Assembly (NCBI RefSeq): GCF_037031225.1
Contig: NZ_JAYEZN010000001.1
Coordinates: 3,404,701-3,468,700, forward strand
Origin: Halorientalis sp. LT38
GTDB taxonomy: Archaea; Halobacteriota; Halobacteria; Halobacteriales; Haloarculaceae
Length of the DNA: 64,000 nucleotides
Direction of reading: 5' to 3'
Position numbers and translations under genes: made by a program. Each line of letters begins with the position of its first letter. The stretch's first letter is position 1. The notes below the pieces were generated by a model. It saw only the letters and a list, made by a program, of their open reading frames with translations. It was not told where the DNA came from and made no database searches. Below are positions 48,251 to 57,914 of this stretch, piece after piece.

Positions 48251-49510
48251 ATGACTGGGGAAGTAAATCCCTTCGAGAGCCTCCAGGCGCAGATCGACGA
48301 CGCCGCCGGATACGTCGACGTCGGCGCCGACGTGCTCGAACGGCTGAAACGGCCCGAACGCGTCCTCGAGACCACGCTCTCGGTCGAGATGGACGACGGT
48401 TCGATCGAACTGTTCACCGCCTACCGGTCGCAGTTCAACGGCGACCGCGGCCCCTACAAAGGGGGAATCAGGTATCACCCGAACGTCAGTCGCGACGAGG
48501 TGAAGGCCCTCTCCGGGTGGATGGTGTACAAGTGCGCCACCGTCGACATTCCCTACGGCGGCGGCAAGGGCGGCATCGTCGTCGACCCGCGCGAGTACTC
48601 GGCGGCCGAACTCGAGCGACTCACCCGTGCGTACGCCACGGAGCTTCGCCCCCTGATCGGCCCGGACCGGGACATTCCCGCCCCGGACGTCAACACCGGC
48701 CAGCGGGAGATGAACTGGATCAAGGACACCTACGAGACCCTCGAGAACACCACCGCACCGGGGACGGTCACGGGCAAGGCGCCATCGAGCGGCGGAAGCG
48801 CGGGCCGCGTCGAGGCCACCGGCCGCTCCGTGATGCTCACCGCCCGGGAAGCCTTCGAATACCTCGGGAAGGACATCGCGGACGCGACGGTGGCCGTCCA
48901 GGGATTCGGGAACGCCGGCTCTGTCGCGGCCCGGCTGATCGACGAGGAACTCGGCGCGAACGTGGTCGCGCTCTCGGACTCGGGGGGCGCGATCCACAAC
49001 CCCGACGGCCTGGACGTGGCGGCCGCCAAGGAGCACAAGGTCGACACGGGCACGCTGTCGGGCTTTTCCGGCGCGGTCGAGGAGTTCGGCAACGAGGACC
49101 TGCTGACGATGGACGTCGACCTGCTCGTCCCGGCGGCGCTCGAGAACGCCATCGACGGGGAACTGGCCGAGCGGATCAGCGCGGACATCGTCGTCGAGGC
49201 CGCGAACGGACCGCTGACTCCCCGGGCCGACGACGTGCTGACCGACCGGGACGTCGCCGTGTTTCCGGACATCCTCGCGAACGCCGGCGGCGTCACCGTC
49301 TCCTACTTCGAGTGGGTGCAGAACCGTCAGCGGTTCGCCTGGACGGAACAGCGTGTCAACGAGGAACTCGAACGCGTGATCACGAACGCCTTCGACACGC
49401 TCACCGAGACCTACGAGACCACGGACGCGCCGAACTACCGGACCGCGGCGTACGTCACCGCGATCCGTCGGGTCGCCCGCGCCGCCGACGAGGCCGGCGT
49501 CTTCCCATAG
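48251..49510 (+). CDS. gdh: Glutamate dehydrogenase
   Basis: 419 residues. Catalytic K106 lies in [13 protein letters not shown], with K70 ([11 protein letters not shown]) and K94 (MVYKCATVD) as further substrate lysines. The Rossmann domain has [14 protein letters not shown], and [15 protein letters not shown] is family-typical. It interconverts glutamate and 2-oxoglutarate plus ammonia. It is downstream of the CitE-like gene; glutamate is both a methylaspartate-cycle intermediate and a common amino donor, so it does not prove the cycle. Confidence 0.95.
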   Translation: MTGEVNPFESLQAQIDDAAGYVDVGADVLERLKRPERVLETTLSVEMDDGSIELFTAYRSQFNGDRGPYKGGIRYHPNVSRDEVKALSGWMVYKCATVDIPYGGGKGGIVVDPREYSAAELERLTRAYATELRPLIGPDRDIPAPDVNTGQREMNWIKDTYETLENTTAPGTVTGKAPSSGGSAGRVEATGRSVMLTAREAFEYLGKDIADATVAVQGFGNAGSVAARLIDEELGANVVALSDSGGAIHNPDGLDVAAAKEHKVDTGTLSGFSGAVEEFGNEDLLTMDVDLLVPAALENAIDGELAERISADIVVEAANGPLTPRADDVLTDRDVAVFPDILANAGGVTVSYFEWVQNRQRFAWTEQRVNEELERVITNAFDTLTETYETTDAPNYRTAAYVTAIRRVARAADEAGVFP

Positions 49511-49582
49511 CTCTCGGGTTTTCCCCGGGACGACGCTGTCCGCGAGCGCCGGAGTTTTACTGCACACCGCCCTAGAACCGCC

Positions 49583-50062
49583 GTGTCTCAGTACAAGCGA
49601 TCCGTCCGCGTCGACGCGCCACTGGACGAGGTCTGGGAGTTTCACTCCCGGATCTCCGGGCTGGAAGCGCTCACGCCGAACTGGATGCACCTCGAGGTCG
49701 AGTCCGTCACCGGGCCGGACGGCGACCCAGATCCGGACATCCTGGAAGCGGGCGCCCGCATCGAGTCGTCGGTCCGCCCCTTCGAGGTCGGCCCGCGCCA
49801 GCGCTGGACGTCGGTCATCGTCGACCGGGAGGAGGGGGACGGAACGGCGATGTTCCGCGACACGATGGAAGACGGGCCCTTCGCCGAGTGGGAACACACG
49901 CACTCGTTTTTCGCCGACGGCGACGGGACGGTGGTCCGCGACAACGTGGAGTACGCCCTTCCCCCGGGCGGTATCGGCCGCGCCGTGTCGCCGCTGGCGG
50001 TCGTCGGCCTGGAGCCGATGTTCCGCTTCCGCCACCGGAAGACGCGGGAACTGCTGGAGTAA
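49583..50062 (+). CDS. SRPBCC (cyclase/dehydrase-like) protein
   Basis: 159 residues starting with GTG. The START-like fold begins YKRSVRVDAPLDEVWEFHSR and runs through repeated beta strands to VEYALPPGGIGRAVSPLAVVGLEPMFRFRHRKTRELLE, the closing helix of the ligand-binding pocket. Hydrophobic ligand unknown. It follows gdh by 72 nt. No transmembrane segment. Confidence 0.8.
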   Translation: MSQYKRSVRVDAPLDEVWEFHSRISGLEALTPNWMHLEVESVTGPDGDPDPDILEAGARIESSVRPFEVGPRQRWTSVIVDREEGDGTAMFRDTMEDGPFAEWEHTHSFFADGDGTVVRDNVEYALPPGGIGRAVSPLAVVGLEPMFRFRHRKTRELLE

Positions 50063-50179
50063 GTTGGGGGGCGTTCGGCGCCGTTTCATACTACGCTCCA
50101 CACGGCGGCGCAAGGAGGGGAGAAGCTTCGTCAGGGACCCTCCACAAAGCACTTTTATCGGAATTGTGAACTCGATATC

Positions 50180-50734
50180 ATGTCCGACAGACCGGTTACG
50201 GTCGCGGTTTTCGCGTTCGGGATCGCTGTGGGTCTCGTCGGAGTCGTCCACCCGAACCCACCGCAACATGCCACGCTGTGGATCGGGATCGGGGCCGTTT
50301 ACGCGACGGCGGCGGCCGCCTTCGGCCTGTATCGGGAGCTCACAGACGAGCGATCGATCCCCTTCGCGTTCTCGATCGCCGTCGCCATCGCGTCTGTCCT
50401 CCTCACGGTCTGTCTCAGACTGATCGACGTGAAAACCGCTCGGCCGAACGAGCCGATTATCGATCTCACGTTCGTCCTCTGGCGGCCGTTGGTCCTCGTT
50501 CCGTTCACTATCGCCTTCCTCTCACCGCTCGGTATCGCGACGAACCAGAACGAGAGGCGGCTGGTCGCGATCGCACTCATGCTTCCGTTCGGTATCGCCG
50601 CCGGGAGGTGGATCTTGCGCGGGGTCCCGTGGGGTTCCATGTTCGCTGTCTACTATTTCGGGTTCTTGTTCCTGGGTAGTATCGTCGCCGGTGTCCCGAT
50701 GTATCTGTACGCAAGTCGGTCGGCCCCAGAGTGA
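50180..50734 (+). CDS. Membrane protein, unknown
   Basis: 184 residues with five to six hydrophobic helices (about 7-25, 31-48, 63-83, 100-120, 129-146 and 157-178). Slightly less G/C at third positions than its neighbours, with no recognisable family. A TTTTAT box at 50153-50158 lies 22-27 nt before the ATG. Stands alone between the SRPBCC and MutS-like genes. Confidence 0.65.
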   Translation: MSDRPVTVAVFAFGIAVGLVGVVHPNPPQHATLWIGIGAVYATAAAAFGLYRELTDERSIPFAFSIAVAIASVLLTVCLRLIDVKTARPNEPIIDLTFVLWRPLVLVPFTIAFLSPLGIATNQNERRLVAIALMLPFGIAAGRWILRGVPWGSMFAVYYFGFLFLGSIVAGVPMYLYASRSAPE

Positions 50735-50807
50735 CTATCTGACGTCCCGTCTGGTCACTCAAGCGTAGTTCCGAACCACTAAGAGCGGGCCGGGCCTGCC
50801 CGACGGT

Positions 50808-52565
50808 ATGCGACTCGAGGACTACTGGGGAGTCGGGCCCAAGACGCGGGACCTGCTCGTCGAGGGCATCGGCGAGGCGGCGGCCATCGAGGCCATCGAG
50901 AACGCCGACAGCCGGGCGCTGATGGCGGCCGGATTGAGCCGTGGTCGGGCGACCCGCATCCTCCGACGGGCAAGCGGCGGCGAGGGCATGGCCGTCCTCG
51001 CCACCCGCGACACGCGCGAGGTGTACAAGACCATCCTCGACCTGGCGAGCGAGTTCGCCGTCACCCGCCACGCCGAGGACCGCATCCGGGTGCTGACCCC
51101 GCTGCGCGACCGCGAATCGATCGACGACCGCATGGACACCGTCCTGTCGGCCGTCGACGCCTGGACGGGCCTCTCCGAGTCCGATCGAGCGGCCGTGGTC
51201 GACGCCTTCGAGGCGCACGACAGCGTGGAGGGCGGGCAGCGATCCGCGGTCCGGACGGCCGTCGAACTCCTCGATCTGGGGGTCACCGGCGGCGTCTTCG
51301 ACCGGGTGGCCGACCTCGACCGGGACGCGCTCGCCGAGGCGGCCGACGCGCTCGCGGCGCTGGGCGACGGCGGCGTCGACCGCGGCGCGGACGACCGACT
51401 GGACGAGCTGCGCGACCAGTACGCCGCCGTCGACGAACTCGCCGCCAACCAGAGTCAGGTCGTCGAAACTGTCCAGGGGAACGCCCGCGGGGCCGACGAG
51501 TTCCGCGCGGCCTTCCGCCGGCACGTCACCGACGAGACCGGCGTCTCGACGGCCGCGGTCCGCGAGTCGCTGCCCGACGAGGCCACCGACGCGGCGGGCT
51601 TTGTCGGCGAGACGCTGCGGACGCTGGCCGACGACCGCCGGACGGCGATGGAGGAGCGGGAAGCCGAGATCACCGCAGACCTGGAGGGCGCCGTGGAGGA
51701 CGCTCGCGAGGAGATCGACGCCGCCGTCGATGCCGTGGACGACGTCGCCTTCTACGTCTCGCTGGCTCGCTTCGCCGACGCCTACGACCTCACGCGGCCC
51801 GTCTTCGTCGAGGACCGCGAGACCATCGCCGTCGCCGGGGCGCGGAACCTGAAACTCGCCGCCACGAGCCGATCGGTCCAGCCCGTCGATTACGCCGTGG
51901 GCGACCACGACCTCGACTTTTCGACTGCTGACTCGCCGCCGACCGGCGATCGCGTGACCGTCCTCACGGGGGCCAACAGCGGGGGGAAGACCACGCTGCT
52001 GGAGACGCTCTGTCAGGTCCAGTTGCTCGCGCAGATGGGGTTGCCCGTCCCGGCTGAAGCCGCCGAGGTCGACGTCGTCGACGTGGTCGTCTTCCACCGC
52101 CGCCACGCCAGCTTCAACGCCGGCGTCCTCGAGTCGACGCTGCAGACCGTCGTCCCGCCGCTGACCGACGGCGGCCGGACGCTGATGCTCGTCGACGAGT
52201 TCGAGGCGATCACGGAACCCGGCAGCGCCGCCGACCTGCTCCACGGCCTGGTCACGCTCACCGTCGACGAGGGGGCGCTCGGCGTGTTCGTCACCCACCT
52301 CGCCGACGACCTGGAACCGCTCCCCGACACCGCCCGGACCGACGGCATCTTCGCGGAGGGGCTGGACCCCGACCTGGATCTCTCCGTCGACTACCAGCCT
52401 CGCTTCGGCACGGTCGGGAAGTCGACGCCGGAGTTCATCGTCTCGCGACTGGTCGCCAACGCCGACGACCGGGCCGAGCGCGCCGGGTTCGAGACGCTCG
52501 CCGCCGCTGTCGGGCAGGAGGCCGTCCAGCGGACACTGGCCGACGCCGAGTGGACCAGCGACTAG
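50808..52565 (+). CDS. MutS-like ATPase (MutS5-type) with N-terminal HhH
   Basis: 585 residues. An N-terminal helix-hairpin-helix (MRLEDYWGVGPKTRDLLVEGIG) is followed by a helical and coiled-coil core (about 90-360), then a MutS-type ATPase: Walker A TGANSGGKT (387-395, K394), LMLVDEF (Walker B) and the H-loop FVTHLADDL. The mismatch-recognition and connector domains of MutS1 are absent, and there is no Smr nuclease, so it fits the archaeal MutS5/COG1193 group of unknown role (recombination or chromosome processing). Its TAG overlaps the next gene's stop by CTAG. Confidence 0.88.
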   Translation: MRLEDYWGVGPKTRDLLVEGIGEAAAIEAIENADSRALMAAGLSRGRATRILRRASGGEGMAVLATRDTREVYKTILDLASEFAVTRHAEDRIRVLTPLRDRESIDDRMDTVLSAVDAWTGLSESDRAAVVDAFEAHDSVEGGQRSAVRTAVELLDLGVTGGVFDRVADLDRDALAEAADALAALGDGGVDRGADDRLDELRDQYAAVDELAANQSQVVETVQGNARGADEFRAAFRRHVTDETGVSTAAVRESLPDEATDAAGFVGETLRTLADDRRTAMEEREAEITADLEGAVEDAREEIDAAVDAVDDVAFYVSLARFADAYDLTRPVFVEDRETIAVAGARNLKLAATSRSVQPVDYAVGDHDLDFSTADSPPTGDRVTVLTGANSGGKTTLLETLCQVQLLAQMGLPVPAEAAEVDVVDVVVFHRRHASFNAGVLESTLQTVVPPLTDGGRTLMLVDEFEAITEPGSAADLLHGLVTLTVDEGALGVFVTHLADDLEPLPDTARTDGIFAEGLDPDLDLSVDYQPRFGTVGKSTPEFIVSRLVANADDRAERAGFETLAAAVGQEAVQRTLADAEWTSD

Positions 52566-52765
52566 TCGACCGTTTCGAGGTCCTCGACGGCGACGGCGAC
52601 CGCCGACTGGCCGCTCGGCGCGCGGTCGTCCAGCGAGACTCTCGCGATCAGGTGTCCCTTCCTGGGCGTGTACGTGACCGACTCGACCGTTCCCGCGACT
52701 GTCTGCCCGTCGAGGCGCGTCTGTACCCGCTGTCCCTCCGCGGGTCGCCCGTCGGTTTCGTCCAT
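52562..52765 (-). CDS. Small hypothetical protein
   Basis: 67 residues, acidic, with a strand-rich core (QRVQTRLDGQTVAGTVESVTYTPRKGHLIARVSLDD) that looks like a small beta-barrel or Tudor/SH3-like domain. No family recognised. Its stop overlaps the mutS5-like stop as CTAG, so the two genes run tail to tail. Confidence 0.55.
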   Translation of the reverse strand: MDETDGRPAEGQRVQTRLDGQTVAGTVESVTYTPRKGHLIARVSLDDRAPSGQSAVAVAVEDLETVD

Positions 52766-52953
52766 CGGCGGGTGTGGACGGTCACGGTTCCTGTGTCTTG
52801 CGAATCACGACGACTGTGAGCGGCGGGCCGGCTCGATCACATTCTCGTATTATTCACAGTGGATCGTTTGAACCGCCGATACCGTTTGTAATTCGTTTGG
52901 CGAATGGGACCGGAGTAACATTTTAGTGGAATTCCGGCGTAGTTACGCGTGAC

Positions 52954-52961
52954 GGAGGTGA
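52954..52961 (+). promoter_or_regulatory. Strong Shine-Dalgarno of the 79-aa membrane protein
   Basis: GGAGGTGA, 5 nt before the ATG at 52967, one of few clear Shine-Dalgarno sites in a window dominated by leaderless-looking starts. It decides for the ATG over an upstream in-frame GTG at 52949 and implies a transcript with a leader. Confidence 0.6.
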
Positions 52962-52966
52962 CACCG

Positions 52967-53206
52967 ATGACCCGGAGTGACGAAATCACGACCGCTCGTG
53001 CCGGCCAGCAACCACGGACACCGCGGACGCTGACACGGTACGACCTCGTGCTCGCGCTCATTCCGGCGGTGTTCCTGCTGAGCGTGGTGCTGGCTCATTT
53101 CCTGGGGATCCCGATGCGGACGGCCCTGCTCGGCGCGTCGAGCGTCGGCGGACTGGCGCTTCTGGACGCGCTGTTCGTCAACCCGCCGACCCGACCGACG
53201 GGGTGA
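52967..53206 (+). CDS. Small two-helix membrane protein
   Basis: 79 residues. A hydrophilic N-terminus (MTRSDEITTARAGQQPR) is followed by two transmembrane helices (about 26-48 and 51-71) and a short Pro-rich end. A good Shine-Dalgarno supports the start. Function unknown. The 201-nt region upstream (52766-52966) includes an AT-richer stretch near 52840-52925 that may hold its promoter. Confidence 0.65.
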   Translation: MTRSDEITTARAGQQPRTPRTLTRYDLVLALIPAVFLLSVVLAHFLGIPMRTALLGASSVGGLALLDALFVNPPTRPTG

Positions 53207-53255
53207 GCGATCGTTCTCTCACGCGAAACGCGACGCCTCGTCAGCGCCGGCGCCG

Positions 53256-55166
53256 TCACTCGTCGGTGACGGCCTCGGCTTCGGCCTCGGAGACGCGGAC
53301 GCCCTTCGAAGAGAGGTGGCGCATCCGCCGCTGGGCGAAGTCTTCCTCTCTGCTGCCCCGCGTCGCCAGAACGTAGACCAGCGACCGGCCTTCGGGCCGC
53401 ATGGTCCGACCGGCGCGCTGGGCACCCTGGCGGCGCGACCCCCCGAGGCCCGACGCGACGACGGCGAGTTCCGCGTCGGGGAGGTCGATCCCCTCGTCGC
53501 CGACCCGGGAGACGATCAGCGTGTCGCGGTCGCCGCGGCGGAACTCCGAGAGGAGTCGCTCGCGGCGGCTGTGGGGCATCTCGCCGTTGACGAAGGGGAC
53601 GTCGAGGTCGGCCGAGAGCTCCCGACCCTGATCGAGGTAGTCGGCGAAGACGAGGGCCTTCTTGTCGGGGTGACGCGAGAGGATGTGGCGGACCTCCTCG
53701 CGTTTGGCCGGGTTCGAGGCCGCCAGTTGCCGGCGTTCGTGGCCCTCCGAGCCGACGTACTGGTTCCGGGCGTCGTCGTCGACCCAGGGGACGTACCGGA
53801 TCTCGACCTCCGGTTCGGCGACGAAGCCGGCCTCGAACAGGGCGTCCCAGTCGGTCCCGATGGGCGGGCCGATCAGTGTGTAGATCTCCTCTTCCTTGTC
53901 GTCCTCGCGGACGGGCGTCGAGGAGAGCCCGAGGCGGTGTTTGGTCTGCAGGTCGGCGCTCCGGCGGTGGACCGCAGCGGGGATGTGGTGGACCTCGTCG
54001 TAGATCACCAGCCCCCACTCGCGGCTGTCGAATAGCTGCCGGTGGCGGTCCATGCCGGCGGTCTGGTAGGTGGCGATGGTCACAGGCGCGACGGTCTTCT
54101 CGCCGCCGTGGTACTCGCCGACCTGGTCCTCGGTGAGGGTCGTCCGCGCGAGGATCTCCTCGCGCCACTGGCCGGCGAGTTCCCGGCTGGGGACGAGGAT
54201 CAGCGTCTCGCCGCCGACGCGTTCGAGGATGCCCAGCGCCGCGACGGTCTTCCCGGCTCCCGGTGGCCCCACCAGCACGCCGGACTTGGTCTCCATGAAC
54301 TGGCTCACCCACTCGTGCTGGTAGTCTCTGAGGTCGAGATTCAGCTCCAGATCGAGGGCCTCCCCGGTGTCGAGGTCGCGTTCGTCCTGGACGGGGTAGC
54401 CCGCCTCGTAGAGAATTCGCTTGACCTCGGCCACGCGCTCCTCGGCGACCCAGCTCTCGGTGTCGGAGATGGCCGCCCGCAACTGCCCGTCGTCGAGTTT
54501 CTCCCGGGCGACGTTGCCCATCAGCGAGTCGGAGGCCGCTTCGAGGACCACGTAGCCCTCCTCGTGGGTCCGGAGGGTGAAGCGGTGGGCGCGCTTCCAC
54601 TGGTCCTCGATCCACTCCTCCAGTTCCGGCGAGCGCTCGGGCAGCACGTCTCTGACGGTCCCCAGCAGTGCCTCGAACTCCTCGTAGGGGGCGCCCCAGA
54701 CGTCCTCGCGGCGGATCTCGTAGAGGTAGCCGCCGCGGTGGGTCGTGTCGACGAGGTGGGCGAACTGCGAGAGCTGCGCCCGGGTGAACTGCGTCGGGTG
54801 GTCGACGACGATCTGTCGGCGCGCGGGGAAGAGGATCACCCGCTCGCGCTCGACGAGCCGCGACCAGTCGGTCGGGTACCAGACGACCGGGTCGGCCGAG
54901 ACGTCCAGGCGGTCGACGGCGCGCTCCTCGGCGAGTCGATCCAGCGCGGCGCTGGCTTCGTCCTGTGTCCAGTCGAGCGCCTGGGCGACGCGGCTGGCGG
55001 TGACGACCGGCCGGCCCACGTCCTGGACCACGTCGGCGAACGCCTCGGCGTCGAGCGGTCCGTCCTCGACCGCGGTGTCCTCCACGTCGGTCGCCGCGTC
55101 CTCGTCAGTCGGCGTCGTGTCCCCCTCGCCGGACTCTGCCCCCTCGTTATCGTCGCTGTCGGTCAC
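53256..55166 (-). CDS. XPB/Rad25-type DNA helicase
   Basis: 636 residues, superfamily 2 helicase involved in DNA unwinding for repair or transcription. Walker A is GPPGAGKTV (near residue 300), Walker B with the DEVH box is VIYDEVHH, followed by GLSSTPVRED, and motif VI is QRAGRTMRPEG. An N-terminal extension (about 1-250) has an acidic first 40 residues and a damage-recognition-like region. The second domain ends with a basic then acidic tail. It begins with GTG at 55166. Divergent from the small zinc-finger gene and convergent with the small membrane protein. Confidence 0.93.
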   Translation of the reverse strand: MTDSDDNEGAESGEGDTTPTDEDAATDVEDTAVEDGPLDAEAFADVVQDVGRPVVTASRVAQALDWTQDEASAALDRLAEERAVDRLDVSADPVVWYPTDWSRLVERERVILFPARRQIVVDHPTQFTRAQLSQFAHLVDTTHRGGYLYEIRREDVWGAPYEEFEALLGTVRDVLPERSPELEEWIEDQWKRAHRFTLRTHEEGYVVLEAASDSLMGNVAREKLDDGQLRAAISDTESWVAEERVAEVKRILYEAGYPVQDERDLDTGEALDLELNLDLRDYQHEWVSQFMETKSGVLVGPPGAGKTVAALGILERVGGETLILVPSRELAGQWREEILARTTLTEDQVGEYHGGEKTVAPVTIATYQTAGMDRHRQLFDSREWGLVIYDEVHHIPAAVHRRSADLQTKHRLGLSSTPVREDDKEEEIYTLIGPPIGTDWDALFEAGFVAEPEVEIRYVPWVDDDARNQYVGSEGHERRQLAASNPAKREEVRHILSRHPDKKALVFADYLDQGRELSADLDVPFVNGEMPHSRRERLLSEFRRGDRDTLIVSRVGDEGIDLPDAELAVVASGLGGSRRQGAQRAGRTMRPEGRSLVYVLATRGSREEDFAQRRMRHLSSKGVRVSEAEAEAVTDE

Positions 55167-55241
55167 TGAACAGGTGTAGACGACGGACGGACAAACGGCT
55201 TACGTCCCGGTGGCGCGCGAGAAAGCGTGCCCCATGGCCGC

Positions 55242-55376
55242 TCACTGGATGTAGGAGGGCCCCTCCCCGTCGCAGTCGGCCTCGTGCTGGCGGGCGTCCG
55301 ACTCGTCGTCGAACATGAGCCCGCACTCCTCGCACTTGTACCAGGTGACCTCGTCGCGCTGCGTTTGCACGACCAT
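55242..55376 (-). CDS. Small C2H2-type zinc-finger protein
   Basis: 44 residues with KCEECGLMFDDESDARQHEADC: Cys-x2-Cys, then His-x3-Cys, a classical zinc-finger pair with Cys as the last ligand. It resembles the haloarchaeal DUF7128-like microproteins. Start ATG 55376 (MVVQTQRDEVTWYKC). Function unknown. Divergent from the CDC48-type ATPase gene, with starts 77 nt apart. Confidence 0.75.
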   Translation of the reverse strand: MVVQTQRDEVTWYKCEECGLMFDDESDARQHEADCDGEGPSYIQ

Positions 55377-55452
55377 GTGTCGAATCGAACGTCCGGCGAC
55401 ATATGCGTTTCTCCGGGGAACCCTGAAGGCGGTGGGGCGACTACGGCCGCCC

Positions 55453-57588
55453 ATGAGTGGCGAGCACGGCGTCGAGCTCACGGTCGCCGGCGCCGACAAG
55501 CGCGACGCCGGCCGCGGGGTGGCGCGGCTCCCCGAACCGGCGCGGCGACGGCTGGGCGTGCTCAGCGGCGACCCCGTCGTGGTCCGCGGCGAGCGCGAGA
55601 CGGTCGCGAAGGTCTGGCCCACCGACGAGGACGGCGACGTGGTCCGCATCGACGCCGACACCCGCGCGAACGCCGGCGTCAACGTCGGCGAGACCGTCAC
55701 CGTGGCGACGACGTCGCTCACCGACGCGAACCTCGTCTCCGTCCGCCCGACGAAGTCGCTGCCCGACGACGCGGACGCGGAGACGCTCGTCGCCGACGGA
55801 CTGCTGGACCGCCCGATCCGCGAGGGCGAACGGGTCCACGTCGACGGCGTCGGCGTCGTGGTCGTCTCGCTGACCGACCCCGAGGGCCCCGTCCGGGTCG
55901 TCGAAGCCACCGACGTCACCGTCCTGCACGGGATCGACCTCGACCTCGACGACGGACGGGCGGGCGCAGAGGGCGGGCGCGACCGGTCGGTCGAGCCGGC
56001 AAGCGAGGCGGGCGAGACCGCCGGCGGGGACCTCGGAACGACCTACGAGGACATCGGCGGGCTCGACGAGGAACTGGACGTCGTCCGGGAGATGATCGAA
56101 CTCCCGCTGTCGGAGCCGGACCTGTTCCGCCGGCTCGGCGTCGACCCGCCCCGGGGCGTCCTGCTTTACGGGCCGCCGGGCACGGGCAAGACGCTCATCG
56201 CCCGCGCCGTAGCGAACGAGGTCGACGCGCACTTCCAGACCATCTCCGGCCCGGAAGTCGTCTCGAAGTACAAGGGCGAGAGCGAGGAGCGGCTCCGGGA
56301 GGCCTTCGAGGAGGCCGAAGCGAACGCGCCGGCGATCCTCTTCGTCGACGAGATCGACTCCATCGCCGGCCAGCGCGACGACGACGCCGACATGGAAAAT
56401 CGCGTGGTCGCCCAGCTCCTGACCCTGCTCGACGGGCTGGAGGACCGCGGCCGCGTCGTCGTCATCGGCGCGACCAACCGCGTCGACACCCTCGACCCCG
56501 CGCTACGGCGGGGCGGGCGCTTCGACCGCGAGATCGAGATCGGCGTCCCCGACGAGACGGGCCGACGCGAGATCCTCGACGTCCACACGCGGGGGATGCC
56601 ACTCTCCGAGGACGTGGACCTCGACCGGATGGCGGCCCGCACCCACGGTTTCGTCGGCGCGGACCTCGGATCGCTGGTGACCGAGGCCGCGATGTCGGCG
56701 TTGCGACGCACTCGCGAGGAACCCGAGGTCACCCGTGAGGACTTCGAGGCGGCGCTGGCCGCCGTCGATCCCTCGGCCATGCGGGAGTACGTCGCCGAAT
56801 CGCCGGGCGTCTCCTTCGAGGACGTGGGCGGACTCGACGAGGTGAAAGACCGGCTGATCGAGGCCGTCGAGTGGCCGCTCTCCTACACCGAACTGTTCGA
56901 GGCGACCGAGACGGATCCCCCGTCGGGCGTGTTGCTGTACGGGCCGCCGGGGACCGGGAAGACACTGCTCGCGCGAGCGCTGGCCGGCGAGAGCGACGTG
57001 AACTTCGTCCACGTCGCGGGGCCGGAACTGCTCGACAAGTACGTCGGCGAGAGCGAGAAGGCGGTGCGGGAGGTGTTCGACAGGGCCCGACAGGCCGCCC
57101 CCTCGATCGTCTTCTTCGACGAGATCGACGCCATCGCGGGGCGGCGCGGCGAGACGAACGAGGCGACCGAGCGTGTCGTCTCGCAACTGCTGACCGAACT
57201 CGACGGACTGGCCGAGAACCCCAACCTGGTCGTCCTCGCGGCGACCAACCGCCGGGAGGCGCTCGATCCCGCCCTCTTGCGGCCCGGCCGACTCGAGGAG
57301 CACGTTGCGGTTCCGACTCCCGACGAGGCCGCGCGGCGGGAGATCCTGGCGGTCCACACCCGCGGCAAGCCGCTGACCGACGACGTGGCCCTCGACGATC
57401 TGGCCGCCGAGACCGAGGGCTTCTCCGGGGCGGAACTGGACGCGCTGGTCCGGGACGCGTCGATGCGCGCCATCCGGGCGTTCGCCGGCGAACACGGCCC
57501 CGCCGAGGCCACCGAGCGCGCCGACGAGGTCGAGATCGGCCCGGGCCACTTCGAGGCCGCGCTGGCGGCGACCGACCGACCGGACTGA
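55453..57588 (+). CDS. CDC48/VCP-type AAA+ ATPase
   Basis: 711 residues: an N-domain (about 1-185, MSGEHGVELTVAGADKRD), then two AAA modules. Module 1 has GPPGTGKT (about 239-246), DEID (about 298) and GATNRVDTLDPALRRGGRFD; module 2 has GPPGTGKT (about 496), DEID (about 556) and AATNRREALDPALLRPGRLEE. It unfolds or remodels protein complexes, often upstream of the proteasome. In module 2 the usual RPGRFD is RPGRLEE, a small change next to the arginine finger region. The paralogous CDC48 of haloarchaea is usually closer to 740-760 residues. Confidence 0.93.
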   Translation: MSGEHGVELTVAGADKRDAGRGVARLPEPARRRLGVLSGDPVVVRGERETVAKVWPTDEDGDVVRIDADTRANAGVNVGETVTVATTSLTDANLVSVRPTKSLPDDADAETLVADGLLDRPIREGERVHVDGVGVVVVSLTDPEGPVRVVEATDVTVLHGIDLDLDDGRAGAEGGRDRSVEPASEAGETAGGDLGTTYEDIGGLDEELDVVREMIELPLSEPDLFRRLGVDPPRGVLLYGPPGTGKTLIARAVANEVDAHFQTISGPEVVSKYKGESEERLREAFEEAEANAPAILFVDEIDSIAGQRDDDADMENRVVAQLLTLLDGLEDRGRVVVIGATNRVDTLDPALRRGGRFDREIEIGVPDETGRREILDVHTRGMPLSEDVDLDRMAARTHGFVGADLGSLVTEAAMSALRRTREEPEVTREDFEAALAAVDPSAMREYVAESPGVSFEDVGGLDEVKDRLIEAVEWPLSYTELFEATETDPPSGVLLYGPPGTGKTLLARALAGESDVNFVHVAGPELLDKYVGESEKAVREVFDRARQAAPSIVFFDEIDAIAGRRGETNEATERVVSQLLTELDGLAENPNLVVLAATNRREALDPALLRPGRLEEHVAVPTPDEAARREILAVHTRGKPLTDDVALDDLAAETEGFSGAELDALVRDASMRAIRAFAGEHGPAEATERADEVEIGPGHFEAALAATDRPD

Positions 57589-57662
57589 GCAATCGGTTCT
57601 CACTCGCCGAGTTCAACAGGAACATTCATTACATACCGGCGACTACGTGTAGCTGTCACGAT

Positions 57663-57716
57663 GATACCGCTCGTACGCGTACGCTGTTCGCTTCTCGACT
57701 GACGCGTCACGGTATC
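57663..57716. repeat. Nested palindromes before the 48-aa ORF
   Basis: GATACCG (57663-57669) and CGGTATC (57710-57716) form a 7-bp inverted repeat around two perfect palindromes, CGTACGCGTACG (57672-57683) and TGACGCGTCA (57700-57709). The arrangement could be a structured RNA, a protein-binding array or chance in a GC-rich background. Confidence 0.4.
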
Positions 57717-57747
57717 GTTCGCAGAACGCGCCGCGGAAATCCAACCA

Positions 57748-57894
57748 ATGAGTACATCCACGCAGCCGGAGACGACACGCCTCGAACCACCGACCGAGCG
57801 GACCCGGGAGACGGACGCCGCCCCGCTGACCTTCGCGACCGATAACGAGGTGCCGATCAGGGGGCTGTTCGACTCGGAAACCGACCAGCACTGA
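57748..57894 (+). CDS. Possible small acidic protein (48 aa)
   Basis: 48 residues, begins MSTSTQPETTRLEPPTERT, no cysteine and no membrane segment, probably disordered with a short hydrophobic patch (PLTFATDNEVPIRGLF). Third-codon G/C bias matches real genes here. It lies 159 nt after the CDC48-type gene and ends 20 nt before the ccdA stop on the other strand. No family known, so this may be non-coding. Confidence 0.42.
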   Translation: MSTSTQPETTRLEPPTERTRETDAAPLTFATDNEVPIRGLFDSETDQH

Positions 57895-57914
57895 ACGTCC
57901 CGAGAGTTCCGTTT

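Noticed and set aside
47129..50269. 1046-aa minus-strand frame across citE-like, gdh and SRPBCC genes
   Set aside because: Contains no domain, and the plus strand has three conserved families in the same DNA.
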